Source: Otatea glauca
Taxonomy: Eukaryota; Streptophyta; Magnoliopsida; Poales; Poaceae
Assembly: GCA_036346275.1 (NCBI GenBank)
Contig: CM070730.1
Location: 39,602,918 to 39,666,917 of the forward strand
Reading direction: 5' to 3'
Length of the DNA stretch: 64,000 nt
In this document: positions 33,861 through 45,930 of the stretch, in pieces
Position numbering within the stretch: the stretch's first letter is position 1
Layout: every line of letters begins with the position of its first letter
The notes under the pieces: model-generated
What the model saw: the letters and a program-made list of their open reading frames with translations, nothing else
Databases searched by the model: none
What the model was told of the DNA's origin: nothing
Program-made: the position numbers and the translations under genes

Positions 33861-35051
33861 TCGAGTTTACAAAAACTTACCCAAGACGACGCCCGATGCT
33901 TCTGGGCTCCATCGGCGGTGATGTGGTTGACTCGCCTCGAATAGTAGCTTAAGGCGCCGCTCGCTGCCTAGCTCCTCGATTTGCTCCGTCATCGGCGCTT
34001 TAGCGAGCGCTGCTCCAAGGTTGAAACGACCGGGCGTGATACCTCCTTTCGGGATATCTCATGGCATAATGCCCTACTCATTGCAATCAGTAGCACCTTC
34101 CGCGGTGGATCACGCACTCCTCCTTGAGCATTGTTACCTGAACCGGCCCGATAACTCGTCTCGTGGTCGCAGCTGCAGTGTTGTTGGTTTACTAACGACT
34201 TGCGGTTGGAACCCGCAAGCCGCTATGGGTCATCCTCATTCGCAGGTGGTTAGGGCGTCCACCTTGGTTGGTCATCAAGTGCTTGCGATTTCCCCCAGTT
34301 CTTTGCGCTTATCCTCCAAGATCAAAGCCTTGTTTACCAATTCTTGAAAATCCGAAAAAGTGTGGGTAATTAGCCCCACCTACAGCCCCGAGTTTAGTCC
34401 TTTCATGAAGCGGGACTGCCTGGCCTTGTCTGTCGCTACGTCTTCAGGAGCATAGCGAGCTAACTGTGTGAATTTGTTCAAGTAATCAGCCACCGGTTGG
34501 CCTCCTTGCTTAAGCGCCCTGAACTCTTCCTTTTTCAGGTCCATCATCCTTTCCGGTACATGGTACTGGAGGAAGGCCGTTGCAAACTTTTCACATGTGA
34601 TTTCCATGGGTGCCTCATGAGCAGCACAGTAGTTCTCCCACCATTCTGCAGCTGTTCCCTCTAGCTGATGGGATGCATAAAGAACCTTCTCATGGCCTTC
34701 GCATTGAGTGATGTCTGACTTCCTTCAATGGTTCTCACCAATCGTCCGCTTCCAAGGGGTTGACATTGCCTGAGAATGTTGGTGGTCGGGTCCTCATGAA
34801 GTCCGACAACTTGGAGTAAGGACGAGGCCCGCCATTGTTGTTCTGGGCAGCAGGGTTGTTGACTGCAGCCATATTGGTCATCTGCTGCATCATTGTCTGC
34901 ATTAACTGAGTCTGCGCAGCGAGAAAAGCTCCCAAGTTTTGCATCTCTACTGGCGGTGCTTGTTGCGGTGGTGCTCCTTCGTTGGGATTGTTGCCTGAGC
35001 GCAGACCACTTCCTGAAGCTCCATTGTTGCTGCGAGTGTTCACCATCTGCT
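33861..35051 (-). pseudogene. Gypsy-2 gag, broken
   Basis: The likely start MVNTRSNNGASGSGLRSG at 35051 follows an in-frame upstream region. A Gln-rich stretch (QTQLMQTMMQQMTNMAAVNN), RTRPPTFSGNVNPLEADDW, and at 34380-34607 EKFATAFLQYHVPERMMDLK with FMKGLNSGL follow: the retrotrans_gag domain of Gypsy elements. After that, 33870-34380 is in fragments, and the zinc knuckle is not clearly readable. The product would form the particle shell. Frames change between the two good parts near 34670-34735. Confidence 0.75.
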
Positions 35052-35329
35052 TGATTGCTTCTTGGGTTAGGAAAGATAGATGTAGCATAGATAAGATGCA
35101 AGAATTTCTAAGGCAGGGGAAATAGGTTAAACCCAACTTAAATAATCTTTATTAATACTTGGTATGGTTGCTTACAATGCCTAAGGGCTTTGCAACGATA
35201 ACGCACACTCAAAGCAGACAATTAAGAACCAAACTAAACATGCAACCTTAACGCCTACTAAAAGGTAAAGACTAACTTAAAGACGCGACTCAACACTCGA
35301 GTCTCAACACAACTCTAAGACCAACTTCA

Positions 35330-36010
35330 CTCATCCACCACCACCGGTTGAGATTGATCCGCGCGATACACCGGAGGGTGGGCTGGCATGGGTGCGAACT
35401 CATCCTGGTGACCCTCTGCTGGCTCCTCAGGCTCCCATTCACGCTCCTCTGGGTCTTCCTCTTCTTCTTCTTCGGCAACTCCATCTGGCTCCTAGACGAC
35501 CTGGTTCGCCAACTCCTCGGCTACCTGCAAGGCCTCCTCCAGCTCGTTGATGACCCTGGCTACTGCGTCACGGGTCTTCTGAAGCTCTCGCTCGGACACC
35601 CTCAGTGCCTCGTACACTGTCTCCAACTCCCGAGCAAAGTCCCTCGTGTGCTCCTCCGGGCAAAGGGCGAACTCAAAGAAGGTGTACCGCAGTAGCACAC
35701 TCCCCCTCCATGATCCGTCGACGCTGGCACGCTCACACTGTTGGGTGAAGCCGAAACACGGTGTCGCGAAGCTCGTAGGCATAGTCGTGGCAGATCCGTC
35801 GTGAGCAAGTCCGCGCCTCTGAATTCCCGCCTCGACGTGAACCTCCGGGTGGTGATGTGGATCGGTTCGGTGGTCTCGCCGCACTCGAGCGAAGATGGTC
35901 GGTTTGCGTAAGAACCCCGATGCACACCGCTGACGCCCAGCTTGCTTCCTCGGTAGAGTGGACGATCGAAGCCTCCAATTACTTGAAGAACTCTCCACAA
36001 AGAACATGGC
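35330..36010 (-). pseudogene. Leader-encoded coiled-coil frame upstream of Gypsy-2 gag
   Basis: On the minus strand from 36007 the frame is open for 171 codons and continues after one TAG (35492) to 35330. The C-terminal half is protein-like: DFARELETVYEALRVSEREL, then QKTRDAVARVINELEEALQV has a heptad pattern, and after the TAG comes an acidic tail rich in E/D and P (EEEEEDPEEREWEPEEP) ending VVVDE. The N-terminal half (about 35720-36007) is Arg/His/Ser-rich and may be frame-shifted. Its place between primer site and gag fits the extra leader frame (orf0) I recall being reported for rice RIRE3/RIRE8-type Gypsy elements. Function unknown. Gypsy-3 has no room for it. Confidence 0.5.
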
Positions 36011-36245
36011 ATAGCCACCTGCCTCGACTCAAGGATCGAAGATCGGCATCTATTCAAAACAAAATTTTGAATAAGATTTCCACTCGAAACGGCAACGACA
36101 AGAAGGTAATTTTAGCAAGGGTGAGAGTAGAAGAATGAGATAAGCCAAGAGTTTCTTATTAGTCAATTTTTCTTTTTCTTTAGAAAATAATTTTGGACAC
36201 TCCTAAGAGATACCAACTACCTAGGGCCAAGACCTATAGTCAGTA

Positions 36246-36259
36246 TGGCTCTGATACCA
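36246..36259 (-). other. Gypsy-2 primer-binding site
   Basis: TGGCTCTGATACCA, complement of the initiator Met-tRNA site, lies 4 bases from the LTR starting at 36264. An identical site is at 18825-18838. Confidence 0.85.
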
Positions 36260-36913
36260 CCTCTGTCGGGACCCGAATTTGCAAATCCGGACCCTCTGTG
36301 TATACCGTACTAATCCAGGATCACGCTAGTGCACACAGGCTCAACATAGATGCTATCATAGTCATACACAGCGGAATATAGCATAAGTTTAATAATTAAT
36401 AGTAACTATTGTCTTACATGATTATTGCCACACTGGGCTTATAAAAGAAATAGCAAATAAGCAGCAGCGGAAAAAAAATAAGCGTAGCAGCTCCCCAGTT
36501 CACCGTAGGCAACTGACGAGGCTCGGACCCTAAGCATTCGCATTCATATAATCCTCCTCCATGAAAGGCGTAGATTCTTCCTCTTCTGAAGTTGTTGTTG
36601 TTGGGGTGAGTACATAAAGCACTCAACAAGTTGTGCACAACAATGCAAGTCTAATATTCTATATGCTTGGCTTAATCCATGGGAATGGCTAATAAGGATA
36701 TTTTGCAATAAAGCGGCATTTAACAAGAATACAGTAAATAGATTGGAAAGCAGTAAAACAAATAACAGTAAAGAATAGATTCAACATTTCTGAAATAAAC
36801 CAAGTTTTCAATCCTAAATCAATTTCCACCTCCCATGGCACCCTGCCATCCCAACAAGTTTTTGTTTAACAAAAATCTAACCCTTAATTGTAATTCCTGA
36901 GCATTGCCCAATA

Positions 36914-36937
36914 CCGTGAGCACGGCTATTCGAATAG
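36914..36937 (-). promoter_or_regulatory. Conserved LTR palindrome block
   Basis: CCGTGAGCACGG then CTATTCGAATAG, identical to the block in the paired LTR at 19492-19515. Confidence 0.7.
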
Positions 36938-37729
36938 ATTGTACACTCTGCAGAGGTTATGCACTTTACCCACACGATACAACCAAACACCACCAAGGCG
37001 AGTGATCATAACAAAGCCTTTACAATGCTACACCTAGACCCAGTACTGTTCGCTAAGGTTTCAACACTGAAGGGTTAAACCACCACAACAGGGCCACCCT
37101 CTTGCGCCGTGTGAGTTAAGCCGTAAACCCGGGACTCACTATTCACCACGACAGTACCAAAATCTAGGTTTCACAAATTATTCAGCTAGGCTGTCCCATT
37201 CCAGACATGTGGTTGCAAGAAAGACTCAGGTCAAAGGCTTGCAAGGTTAAGTCCTTAAGGTGATTAAGGCAAGACTTCCACATAACCCTGCCAATCCTGG
37301 CCCACCTTGGCACACTTCCCCTTGCCACTTGCCCCAATCTAAATCACTACCACCCCAGTTGATTACCAAGCACCACGTGCCACCAACCTTTTAATCTAGT
37401 TGTGTGACCTCCTTGCCACGACAACTTGATATCACTGTGTGACAACACATGACACACAAATGTTTAAACATTGTTCCATATTCCATTAGTCAAGATGAAG
37501 TAACAACATTCCGACACATGTGATGACGTGGCATGGCTAAGCAATCTACGACGGTCTAACTAGTCCCATGTTGATTATTAATATTAACCAACTATAATTC
37601 CACATCCTAGGGTGACAATTAGATCATGGCATAAAATTGACAAGGTGTGATTTAATTCAATTAGGCATATCATCTAATTCCCAGATTAATTGAAATCATT
37701 TATACACATAAAATATCATGCATAATTTA

Positions 37730-38182
37730 TGTAACATCCCAAAATTTGAGCTTTGGAATGTTTGAATTCAAAAATGAACCATTTGCATTTCTTTGAATTA
37801 ATTCCAGCTTAATTTGAATTTTCCATAAATGAAAGGATTTAATTTGGCTAAACCATTCATCAAACTAAAGAATTTCTTGTGCTCCAAGGAATTTTTCTGT
37901 ATTTCTGGGGATTTTTCTAAGTTTATTTCATATTTATTTGAATTTATTTGATGTTATTCGAATTTCTGGATATTTCTTAAAACGGAAAATGATTTTATTT
38001 TCAAAAAAAAAGCCTCTCGGGCCGAATCTCTTCGGCCCACTTCTTTTCCGCGCCGCCTCGGCCCAACTGGCCCGTGCGCCCGCGAAACCCTAGCCACAGC
38101 CGTTGCCGCCGCCGCTCGGAGTCCGCCTCGCTCACACCTTGGCGTCCGTGCCGCGTCCTTTGCGCGTTCCCCGAGGCTATTG
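37730..38182 (+). repeat. Gypsy-P 5' LTR, truncated
   Basis: Matches 52614-52920 closely, then contains GC-rich promoter sequence and stops near CCCCGAGGCTATTGGAAG. Everything from about the TATA position to the LTR end is missing, along with the primer site. Confidence 0.8.
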
Positions 38183-38650
38183 GAAGAATCCCGTAAGAGA
38201 AAGATGATGCAACATGGAGCCCATCAGAGTCACCAGCAGAGAGTCAGAACAAATGCTCAACAGCCTGCTCGCTTCACTCCTCCGAATGCATCGAGGACCC
38301 TGCACCAAAGACTCGCCCGGCTCCTCCAGTAATCGCAACCTCAAAGACCAACAAAGAATCCACCTCGAGGAACAAGAATCTAGCTGCAGGAGTCACCTGT
38401 TTCAACTGTCATGAACTCGGTCACTATGCCAATAATTGCCCCAGGAAGCAAGCTGTGACACCAGTCCGTTTCAATTTGGGATCTAGCCACCAAGACCCCG
38501 CACCAGATCGGGGCGGGGCGCCCGCACTCTAACCAAGCCACCAGACTCACGTCACCGGAAGAGGCCGTGTGAATCACGTTACCACCGAGGACGCCCGACC
38601 GCACTGCACGCCATACTAGGTAAGCTCGTAGTCAACTCAAAGATCCGCCA
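38183..38650 (+). pseudogene. Gypsy-P late gag fragment with zinc knuckle
   Basis: Across frames the region encodes a Gln/Pro/Ser-rich tract and then GVTCFNCHELGHYANNCPRK (about 38390-38450), a complete CX2CX4HX4C knuckle that binds RNA. GRGRVNHVTTEDA at about 38560 matches the gag-protease junction also visible in Gypsy-3 near 47910. The 5' side is fused directly to LTR DNA by a deletion, so no start region remains. Stops occur between the knuckle and protease. Confidence 0.75.
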
Positions 38651-38659
38651 TGGTTTTGT

Positions 38660-40858
38660 TTGATTCGAGCTACGATTCGCTTGTTTCTGAGTTTTGCCGC
38701 AAATCATCAATTAAAGACAATGCCTCTTAAGACTGTTTTATTAGTGCAATCTCCTAGTTCTGATTTGAGTACAAACCAAGGCTGCCCCGAAGTTAAGATA
38801 TTAATTGGAGGGGTAGAATTTCTAGCCAACCTGATTGTCCTAGACACCAAATCCCTAGATGTGATCCTAGGAATGGATTGGCTCTCCAAGAACCAAGCAG
38901 TTTTGGATTGTGGGAATAGAGAGATCACCTTAACCAGTCCAGATGGAGCCAAGTTAAAAGTTCAAGCCGATTCAGATCAGTCCGAAGGGATTAAAGTTTG
39001 TAGTGCCAAAGGAATAAGTTTGGAAGATGTGCCAATCGCCAGCGAATTTCCTGATGTGTTTCCGGATGAGTTGCCTGGGATGCCACCGGATCGAGATATA
39101 GAGTTCTTGATAGAACTAGTTCCTGGAACGCCACCCATTTCCAAGAGACCTTATAGGATGCCTGCTAATGAGTTAGCCGAAGTTAAGAGACAGATTAAAG
39201 AGCTACAAGATCAAGGTTTTGTTCGACCAAGTTCTTCACCATGGGGAGCGCCAGTTCTTCTAGTTGAAAAGAAAGATGGAACTCAGAGAATGTGTGTAGA
39301 TTACCGCTCACTCAATGAGGTCACCATCAAGAATAAGTACCCTCTGCCAAGAATCGATGATTTGTTTGACCAACTTCAAGGAGCCAGAGTGTTCTCGAAG
39401 ATTGACTTAAGATCAGGTTACCACCAGTTGAAGATTCGTCAAGAGGATATACCCAAAACAGCTTTTGTTACTCGGTATGGACAATATGAGTACACTGTGA
39501 TGTCTTTTGGACTGACCAATGCCCCTGCCTACTTCATGACCTTGATGAATAAGGTATTCATGGAATATTTGGATAAGTTTGTCGTTGTTTTCATTGATGA
39601 CATTTTGATCTACTCCAAAAGTGAGGAAGATCATGAGGATCACTTGCGCCAAATTTTAACGAAGCTGAGAGAGAATCAGTTATATGCAAAGTTTAGTAAA
39701 TGTGAGTTCTGGATGAAAGAAGTTGCTTTCCTAGGACATGTCATATCAGGAGAAGGAGTCGTCGTTGACCCTGGTAAGGTACGAGATGTGCTAAGTTGGG
39801 AGTCACCCAAGACGGTACCCCAAATTCGAAGTTTTCTGGGAATGGCGGGATATTATCGTCGTTTCATAGAAGGGTTTTCTAGAAAAGCTAGACCGCTCAC
39901 TCAACTTTTAAAGAAAGAGAAGAAATTTGTTTGGATGCCAGAGTGCGAGCAAAGTTTTCAAGAGTTAAAGAAGTGTTTGACAACTGCCCCAGTGCTTATT
40001 CTGCCAGATAATAGAAAGGATTTTGAGATATTCTGTGATGCATCCCGACAAGGACTCGGTTGTGTGCTAATGCAAGATAAGAAGGTTGTAGCGTATGCTT
40101 CGCAACAACTAAGGCCACATGAAGTTAACTATCCTATCCATGATTTGGAATTAGCAGCTGTAGTGCATGCTTTAAAGATTTGGCGTCACTATCTCATTGG
40201 TAATCGTTGTAAAGTTTATACTGATCACAAGAGTTTGAAGTATATCTTTACCCAAGCTGACCTCAATATGAGACAAAGAAGATGGTTGGAATTGATCAAG
40301 GACTATGACATTGGGATTCATTATCATCCAGGCAAGGCCAATGTCGTAGCCGATGCTTTGAGTAGAAAGAGCTACTGCAATACCCTGATGATTAAGGAAA
40401 GTCAGCCAGCCCTTCATAAGGAATTTCAGAATCATAGTTTGGAATTGGTTCAGGAAGGGTATTTAGCTACTTTGGAAGTACGCCCTACGTTGGAAGATCA
40501 GATTCGAGAAGCACAGGTTGATGATACCGATATCAAGGAGATTAAGAGTAATATGAAGAAAGGAAAAGCCCCAGGTTTCACTGAAGATGAACAAGGTACT
40601 ATTTGGTATACGAAGCGTATTTGCGTACCTGATCAGAAAGAGCTTAAGGAGTTGATTCTCAAGGAAGCGCATGAGACTTTATACTCCATTCATCTTGGAA
40701 GTACCAAGATGTATCAAGACCTCAAAGAAAGGTATTGGTGGCCTAGCATGAAGCGTGAGATTGCAGAGTATGTTGCACTTTGTGATGTCTGCCAGAAGGT
40801 CAAGGCAGAGCATCAGAGGCCAGCAGGATTGCTGCAGCCATTGAAGATTCCAGAGTAG
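38660..40858 (+). CDS. Gypsy-P pol, open 732-codon segment (protease remnant, RT, RNase H, integrase zinc finger)
   Basis: This is the longest open frame in the window. Order by residue: protease core [20 protein letters not shown] (about 70-90), [20 protein letters not shown] linker, reverse transcriptase with [20 protein letters not shown] (about 213-232), [13 protein letters not shown] and catalytic [14 protein letters not shown] (about 310-323), [18 protein letters not shown], RNase H from [17 protein letters not shown] to [10 protein letters not shown] (about 456-575), and the integrase HHCC finger ending [20 protein letters not shown]. The frame ends at TAG (40856-40858), where relatives encode Trp. 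The protease loop just upstream (about 38660) reads DSSYDSLVS, lacking the catalytic D-S/T-G Gly. The annotated Met is simply the first in frame; pol normally lacks its own start. Confidence 0.9.
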   Translation: MIRATIRLFLSFAANHQLKTMPLKTVLLVQSPSSDLSTNQGCPEVKILIGGVEFLANLIVLDTKSLDVILGMDWLSKNQAVLDCGNREITLTSPDGAKLKVQADSDQSEGIKVCSAKGISLEDVPIASEFPDVFPDELPGMPPDRDIEFLIELVPGTPPISKRPYRMPANELAEVKRQIKELQDQGFVRPSSSPWGAPVLLVEKKDGTQRMCVDYRSLNEVTIKNKYPLPRIDDLFDQLQGARVFSKIDLRSGYHQLKIRQEDIPKTAFVTRYGQYEYTVMSFGLTNAPAYFMTLMNKVFMEYLDKFVVVFIDDILIYSKSEEDHEDHLRQILTKLRENQLYAKFSKCEFWMKEVAFLGHVISGEGVVVDPGKVRDVLSWESPKTVPQIRSFLGMAGYYRRFIEGFSRKARPLTQLLKKEKKFVWMPECEQSFQELKKCLTTAPVLILPDNRKDFEIFCDASRQGLGCVLMQDKKVVAYASQQLRPHEVNYPIHDLELAAVVHALKIWRHYLIGNRCKVYTDHKSLKYIFTQADLNMRQRRWLELIKDYDIGIHYHPGKANVVADALSRKSYCNTLMIKESQPALHKEFQNHSLELVQEGYLATLEVRPTLEDQIREAQVDDTDIKEIKSNMKKGKAPGFTEDEQGTIWYTKRICVPDQKELKELILKEAHETLYSIHLGSTKMYQDLKERYWWPSMKREIAEYVALCDVCQKVKAEHQRPAGLLQPLKIPE

Positions 40859-41795
40859 AAGTGGGAAGAAATTGGTATGGATTTCATTACAGGATTTCCT
40901 AAGACCCAAGCAGGTTATGACTCGATCTGGGTAATAGTGGATCGATTGACTAAGGTAGCTCACTTCATTCCAGTTAAGACTACCTATGCAGGAGATAAAT
41001 TAGCAGAGTTATATATGTCAAGGATCGTTAGTCTTCACGGAGTGCCTAAGAAGATAGTGTCTGATAGAGGAACCCAGTTCACCTCTCGTTTTTGGCAGAG
41101 TCTGCACGAAGCCATGGGAACTCACCTCAGTTCAAGATCGCCTATCACCTCAAACCGATGGATGATCGAGCGTGAATCGATTCTTGAGGATATGTTAAGG
41201 GCTTGTGCCTTAACTTATGGTGCCAAGTGGGACAAGTGTTTGCCCTATGCCGAAGCCAGATAACAATAGTTATCAAGCCGGTTTACAGATGTCGCCTTTC
41301 GAAACCTTATATGGGAGAAAGTGCAGAACTCCTCTCAACTGGAAGGAGTCAGGAGAAAGACAATTGTTTGGCCCTGCCATACTGCAAGAAGCGGAAGAAT
41401 AAGTTCAACTAATTCGAGACCGGTTGAAGATAGCTCAAAGCAGACAAAAGAGTTATGCAGATAATCGTCGAAGAGATTTGAGTTTCGAGCCCAATGATTA
41501 TGTTTATCTCAGAGTCACCCCTCTCAAAGGAGTTAAGAGATTTCAAGTAAAAGGAAAGCTTGCCCCTAGATATGTGGGACCGTTCAAAATCTTGGAACGA
41601 AGAGGAGAGGTTGCCTACAAGTTAGAATTGCCTCAGTCTTTTGCCGGAATCCATGATGTGTTCCATGTATCGCCGTTGAAGAAATGCCTGCGTGTGCCAG
41701 AGGAACAAATGCCATTGGAAGCCATAGATTTGCAAGAGGATCTTACCTACAAGGAGCAACCAGTGAAAATTTTGGATATAGCAGAGCGTATCACG
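40859..41795 (+). pseudogene. Gypsy-P integrase core and C-terminus, interrupted
   Basis: In frame with the upstream pol, after the TAG, comes KWEEIGMDFITGFPKTQAGY, then VDRLTKVAHFIPVKTTYAGD and IVSDRGTQFTSRFWQSLHEA, giving two catalytic Asp sites. A shift follows HLSS, so the block with the catalytic Glu is out of frame. LRACALTYGAKWDKCLPYAE, SPFETLYGRKCRTPLNWKES, KIAQSRQKSYADNRRRDLSF, LAPRYVGPFKILERRGEVAY and HDVFHVSPLKKCLRVPEEQ complete the C-terminal region. Gypsy-3 was inserted at 41801, and the last codons continue at 52461. Confidence 0.85.
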
Positions 41796-41800
41796 AGGAG

Positions 41801-44561
41801 TGTCGGGACCGGATTTCCAAATCCGAACCCTCTGTGTATAACCTGTGCTAGTTCAGGAAAAGCTAGCACACACAGTGAAAACAGTGATGCCAACACATCC
41901 ATATCACGAAGCAAGTAATATTAATTAAGCAAAAGAATATTAGCCTTATGGCCAATTATTACAAATAAGAAGCATCATAGCTTGAGTTCAATAAGAAACA
42001 ATGAAACGAAATAACAAAGAAGAAGTAAGTAAGCCCATCCATTTGCCCAACAGTAATCGACTGGGTTCGCGCCCTAGCATTCCGGACGCCTTCATCATAA
42101 CCACAAGCGTAGAAATCGTAGTCACCTTCAGCCTGCGAACTCTTACGTGGAAAGTTGGGGATGTTGCAAGGGTGAGCACAAAATGTACTCCGCAAGTCTT
42201 GGAAACATAATGCATGATAACTATATGCAAGGCTAAACAATTGAAGGCATAATATGGCTCTTTTAGCATAAAGCAAAGTTTAATCAGAATACCAATAGTA
42301 ATTTCATAAAGCATCATTTGAACAAAATGTAATAGCATAGTAATTGAATTTGATATGACAATTAAAGCGTGTTCCATCTACCCGACCGCTCCATCCGCCA
42401 AACCATAACCCGAGAGTTCCATCCGCTCTCGATTCCCAAACCATCATTTTCCTTTGAAACAAAACCATAAAATCTACAATGTGCAAGCGCACCTACTTTG
42501 CCCTTGACCGTGGGCACGGCTACTTAAGTAGTTTTAACTCATGAGTGTGTACACTTTACCCACAAGACATGATCGACTCTTGTTGCCATGCACTTAACAC
42601 ACTTCCTTTGGTGTGTCGGCAGAGAGATCATGACAAGGCCTTTACAATGCATAACCCCACTATTAACCTCGCCCGCTAAGGTTTCACCGTTGTTAGGGTT
42701 CTAGCCGCCCAAGATCTGAAGCCCCTCTTGCGCTTTGCCAACATCCGCACTCACCAACCGCGAAGCTAATAATGAGACGCACAAATTATTTAGCCAGGTC
42801 GCACCCATATAGACTTGTGGTTGTACGGTAGTGCTCGGTCCATGGTAACACACGCCGGTCCTTAATTGACTAGGGCGAACATTCACATACCAAGGTCTCG
42901 TGCTTTCTGCACCCGCCAAACATCCATCCGCCCCGGTCTAAACCATTTCCACTTTATTTTACTTAAACCACAGCAGCAACACCAATTGCCGCACTTTCAC
43001 AAATAAGTTTAAACAACATTTGAAATGATTCCCGTATTGGCACAATACCAAACGCTTAAGTCGACTAAGCAATTCTACCGCTCCATGCTAATCTACTGGA
43101 TATCACCAAATAAAATAGCTAGCATATATCATCTAGGGTGTCAAAGGTTCGACATGATCAATACCAATGAGGGTAATACAATTTCTGGTATTTAACTATA
43201 TTCTAAAACTATGTTTAAAGTACATTGCATAAAGTAAGCATGCATAATTTAAAACAATATAGGTATTTTGTAAAATTTGGGATCAATATGTTCAAGGAAG
43301 ACTTGCCTTCACGCCTCTTGCTGGTTCTACCTCGATTGTTGATTCGATCGATCTCGATCGCGCTGCCTACACGCTAAACGAGGCAAATAAATAAAACAAA
43401 TTCAAATAAAATTCAAAAATTGAAAAGAATGGTACTGGAAGATAGATCTCGAATTTAGATGAATTTAGAAATTTGAATCACGGAATCGAGCTCGAACGAA
43501 GGAGAACGGGCTCTGGAAGATTCCCGATCGTAAAATCGAGAAAATCGAGAGGTCGACACGTGGCAGCACGTGATTGGCTGGAATTTTGGGTTTTCGAAAA
43601 TCAGAAAAGAAAAGAATGCCGCCGACACGTGGGGCCCACGCTGCTGCTGGCTCGGTCCACGCAACCGGAGCAACGAGGAGAGGGGATGCCGCGTGGCGGA
43701 CCAAGTTAACGTGGCGACCACGCCGCGCATCGGGCGGCGGGGCGGATCGAACAGCCGAGACGCGGGCGCGAGCATCGGCAAGCACGGCAAGGGCGGCGCA
43801 AGACACCGAGGCGGAGAAGACGACGCCACGAGGGGGAAAACGCGACGAGGGGCGCCGTTAGGGGCAAAAGAAAGAGGGCGCGCGGAGTTCGGCGAGACCA
43901 AAATAAGCGCGAGACTCACCGGCGAGGAAGAAAAGCGGCGAGAAGCGCCGGCGGCGGCGGAACTCAATGAAGCGAGATCTCCGCGACGAGGCGCCTCGGC
44001 GCGGCGGCTTGAGGCGGCGGTGCAACAGGAGGAGGCGAACCTCGGCCGGGGTCCTCGGGCTTTAAATAGCCTCGGGGCGGCGGGCGCGCACGGACGGAGA
44101 AAACGGCGCGCGTGCTAGGGAGCCATGCGCTTGGCGCGGCGACGCGGCAAGATCTCGCCGCCCACGTGGCGCGCATCGGCAGCCATGCAATGAAATGGGT
44201 CGGCTAGGCCAAGCGAGGTGCGGCGGGCGGTGCGGAAAAAACGGGCCGCGAAGATTCGCCCATGGAGGATTTTTCAAAATAAAACCTTTTTCGAATTAAG
44301 AAAATTCCGAAAATTCAAATAAAAGCAAATAAATCCAAATAAATAGCAAATAAATTCAAAAAATCTCCAAAATACAGAAAAATTCCTTGCAGATAATGAA
44401 GCCAACAAAATTGAAAATCTTATGTTTGATGAATAGATTAGTCAAATTAAATCTTTTTATAAATAGAAAATTCAAATTAAGCTGAAATTAATTCAAAAAA
44501 ATTGCAAATGGTGAATTTTGAAATTCAAAAATTCTAAAATCCAAATTTTTGGAATGTTACA
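41801..44561 (-). repeat. Gypsy-3 3' LTR
   Basis: Pairs with 49599-52455. Contains the dyad block at 42508-42531, GACACGTGGGGCCCACG near 43624, GGCTTTAAATAGCC (TATA side) near 44069, and an AT-rich end. The complement of the polypurine tract (AACCTCCCCTCC) follows at 44562. Long frames in 43455-44118 are GC-rich LTR shadows. Confidence 0.9.
42508..42531 (-). promoter_or_regulatory. Conserved LTR palindrome block
   Basis: CCGTGGGCACGG (5-bp arms) adjoins CTACTTAAGTAG, a perfect 12-bp palindrome. Repeated at 50298-50321 in the other LTR. Confidence 0.7.
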
Positions 44562-44599
44562 AACCTCCCCTCCTTAAAAGAAATCTCGACCCTGAGATT

Positions 44600-45930
44600 T
44601 GGACAGATTAGGGAAAGAGGTTGGGGTACTCTTCTCTAAGATTTTCTTCTCGCTCCCAAGTTGCTTCCTTTTTAGAATGGTTGCTCCACTGAACTTTGCA
44701 AAACTTGATTGTCCTGTTTCTTGTTCTGCGCTCTGCCTCATCCAAAATTCTGATAGGATATTCTGGGTAGGTAAGATCATCCTGTAGCTCAACATTCTCA
44801 ATCTGCATTTGCTCTTCCGTACCTCGAGACACTTCTTCGCCAGACACATGGAACACATTGTGCACATTTGACAACTGCGGTGGCAGCTCCAACTGATAAG
44901 CCACTTGACCACTTCTGGCTAGGATTGGGAACGGTCCAATAAATCTTGGCGCTAACTTTCCACGAACTTGAAATCGACGCATTTCTCTGAGCCGTGAGAC
45001 TTTCAAGTACACATAGTCACCAGGAGCAAAGGTTAACTCTCTCCGACGATTATCGCCAGAGCTCTTCCGCCTAGATCATACTGTTCTCAATCTTTCTTGA
45101 ATCATTTTTACTTGTTCTTCAGCCTTTTGCAAAATATCAGGACCAAAGACTTGGCGATCTCCTGTTTCATTCCAACAGAGAGGTGTTCTGGACTTTCTTC
45201 CATACAAGGCTTCAAATGGCGACATCTCGCAAACTTGCTTGATAGCTATTATTATATGAGAATTTCGATAAGGTAAACTTTGATCCCAACTTGCCGCATT
45301 GGACAAAGGCACAAGATCTCAACGTATCTTCAAGGATTTGGTTTACTCGCTCAGTTTGTCCATCAGTCTGAGGATGATAAGCTGTGCTGAAATTCAGGTT
45401 GGTACCCAATGCTTCTTGTAACTTTTGCCAGAACCTTGAGGTGAATTGAGTGCCTCGATCTGATACAATTCTCTTTGGCACACCATGCATACACACGATT
45501 CTTGACATATACAACTCTGCAAGTTGATCTCCCTGGTAAGTTGTTCTCACAGGAATGAAATGTGCAACTTTTGTCAATCGATCCACTATAACCCATATTG
45601 AATCATAACCTGATCTGGTTCTCGGAAGTCCTGTAATAAAATCCATTCCAATTTCTTCCCACTTCCATTCGTGCACCTTTAATGGTCAGAGTAATCCTGC
45701 GGGTCTTTGATGTTCACTTTAACTCACGGGCATACATCACACATAGCTATGTACTCATGATTTCCTTTCTCATCCTTGGCCACCAATATATACCACGAAG
45801 ATCTTGATACATTTTAGTATTACTCGGATGAATTGAGTACGACTCATGCGCCTCCTTTAATATCAACTCCTTGATCTCTTTTGATTCGCACATAAATACT
45901 TTTTCAAAGCCAAATTGTTCCTTCTTCATC
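44600..45930 (-). pseudogene. Gypsy-3 integrase, broken
   Basis: Minus-strand segments at 45747-45929 ([26 protein letters not shown]), 45212-45676 (WKWEEIGMDFITGLPRTRSG, VDRLTKVAHFIPVRTTYQGD, IVSDRGTQFTSRFWQKLQEA, then a TAYHPQTDGQTERVNQILED block with the catalytic Glu), 45076-45312 (SPFEALYGRKSRTPLCWNET) and 44608-45012 (KLAPRFIGPFPILARSGQVA, HNVFHVSG, CKVQWSNHSKKEATWERE). All three catalytic acidic positions can be seen in the core segment. Stops and shifts separate the parts, and the zinc finger is damaged around 45720-45760. Confidence 0.85.

Noticed and set aside
43455..44118. Frames of 170 and 182 codons on opposite strands
   Set aside because: GC-rich part of the Gypsy-3 3' LTR. The paired LTR (51247-51958) has different frames because of indels, so no selection on a protein is visible.
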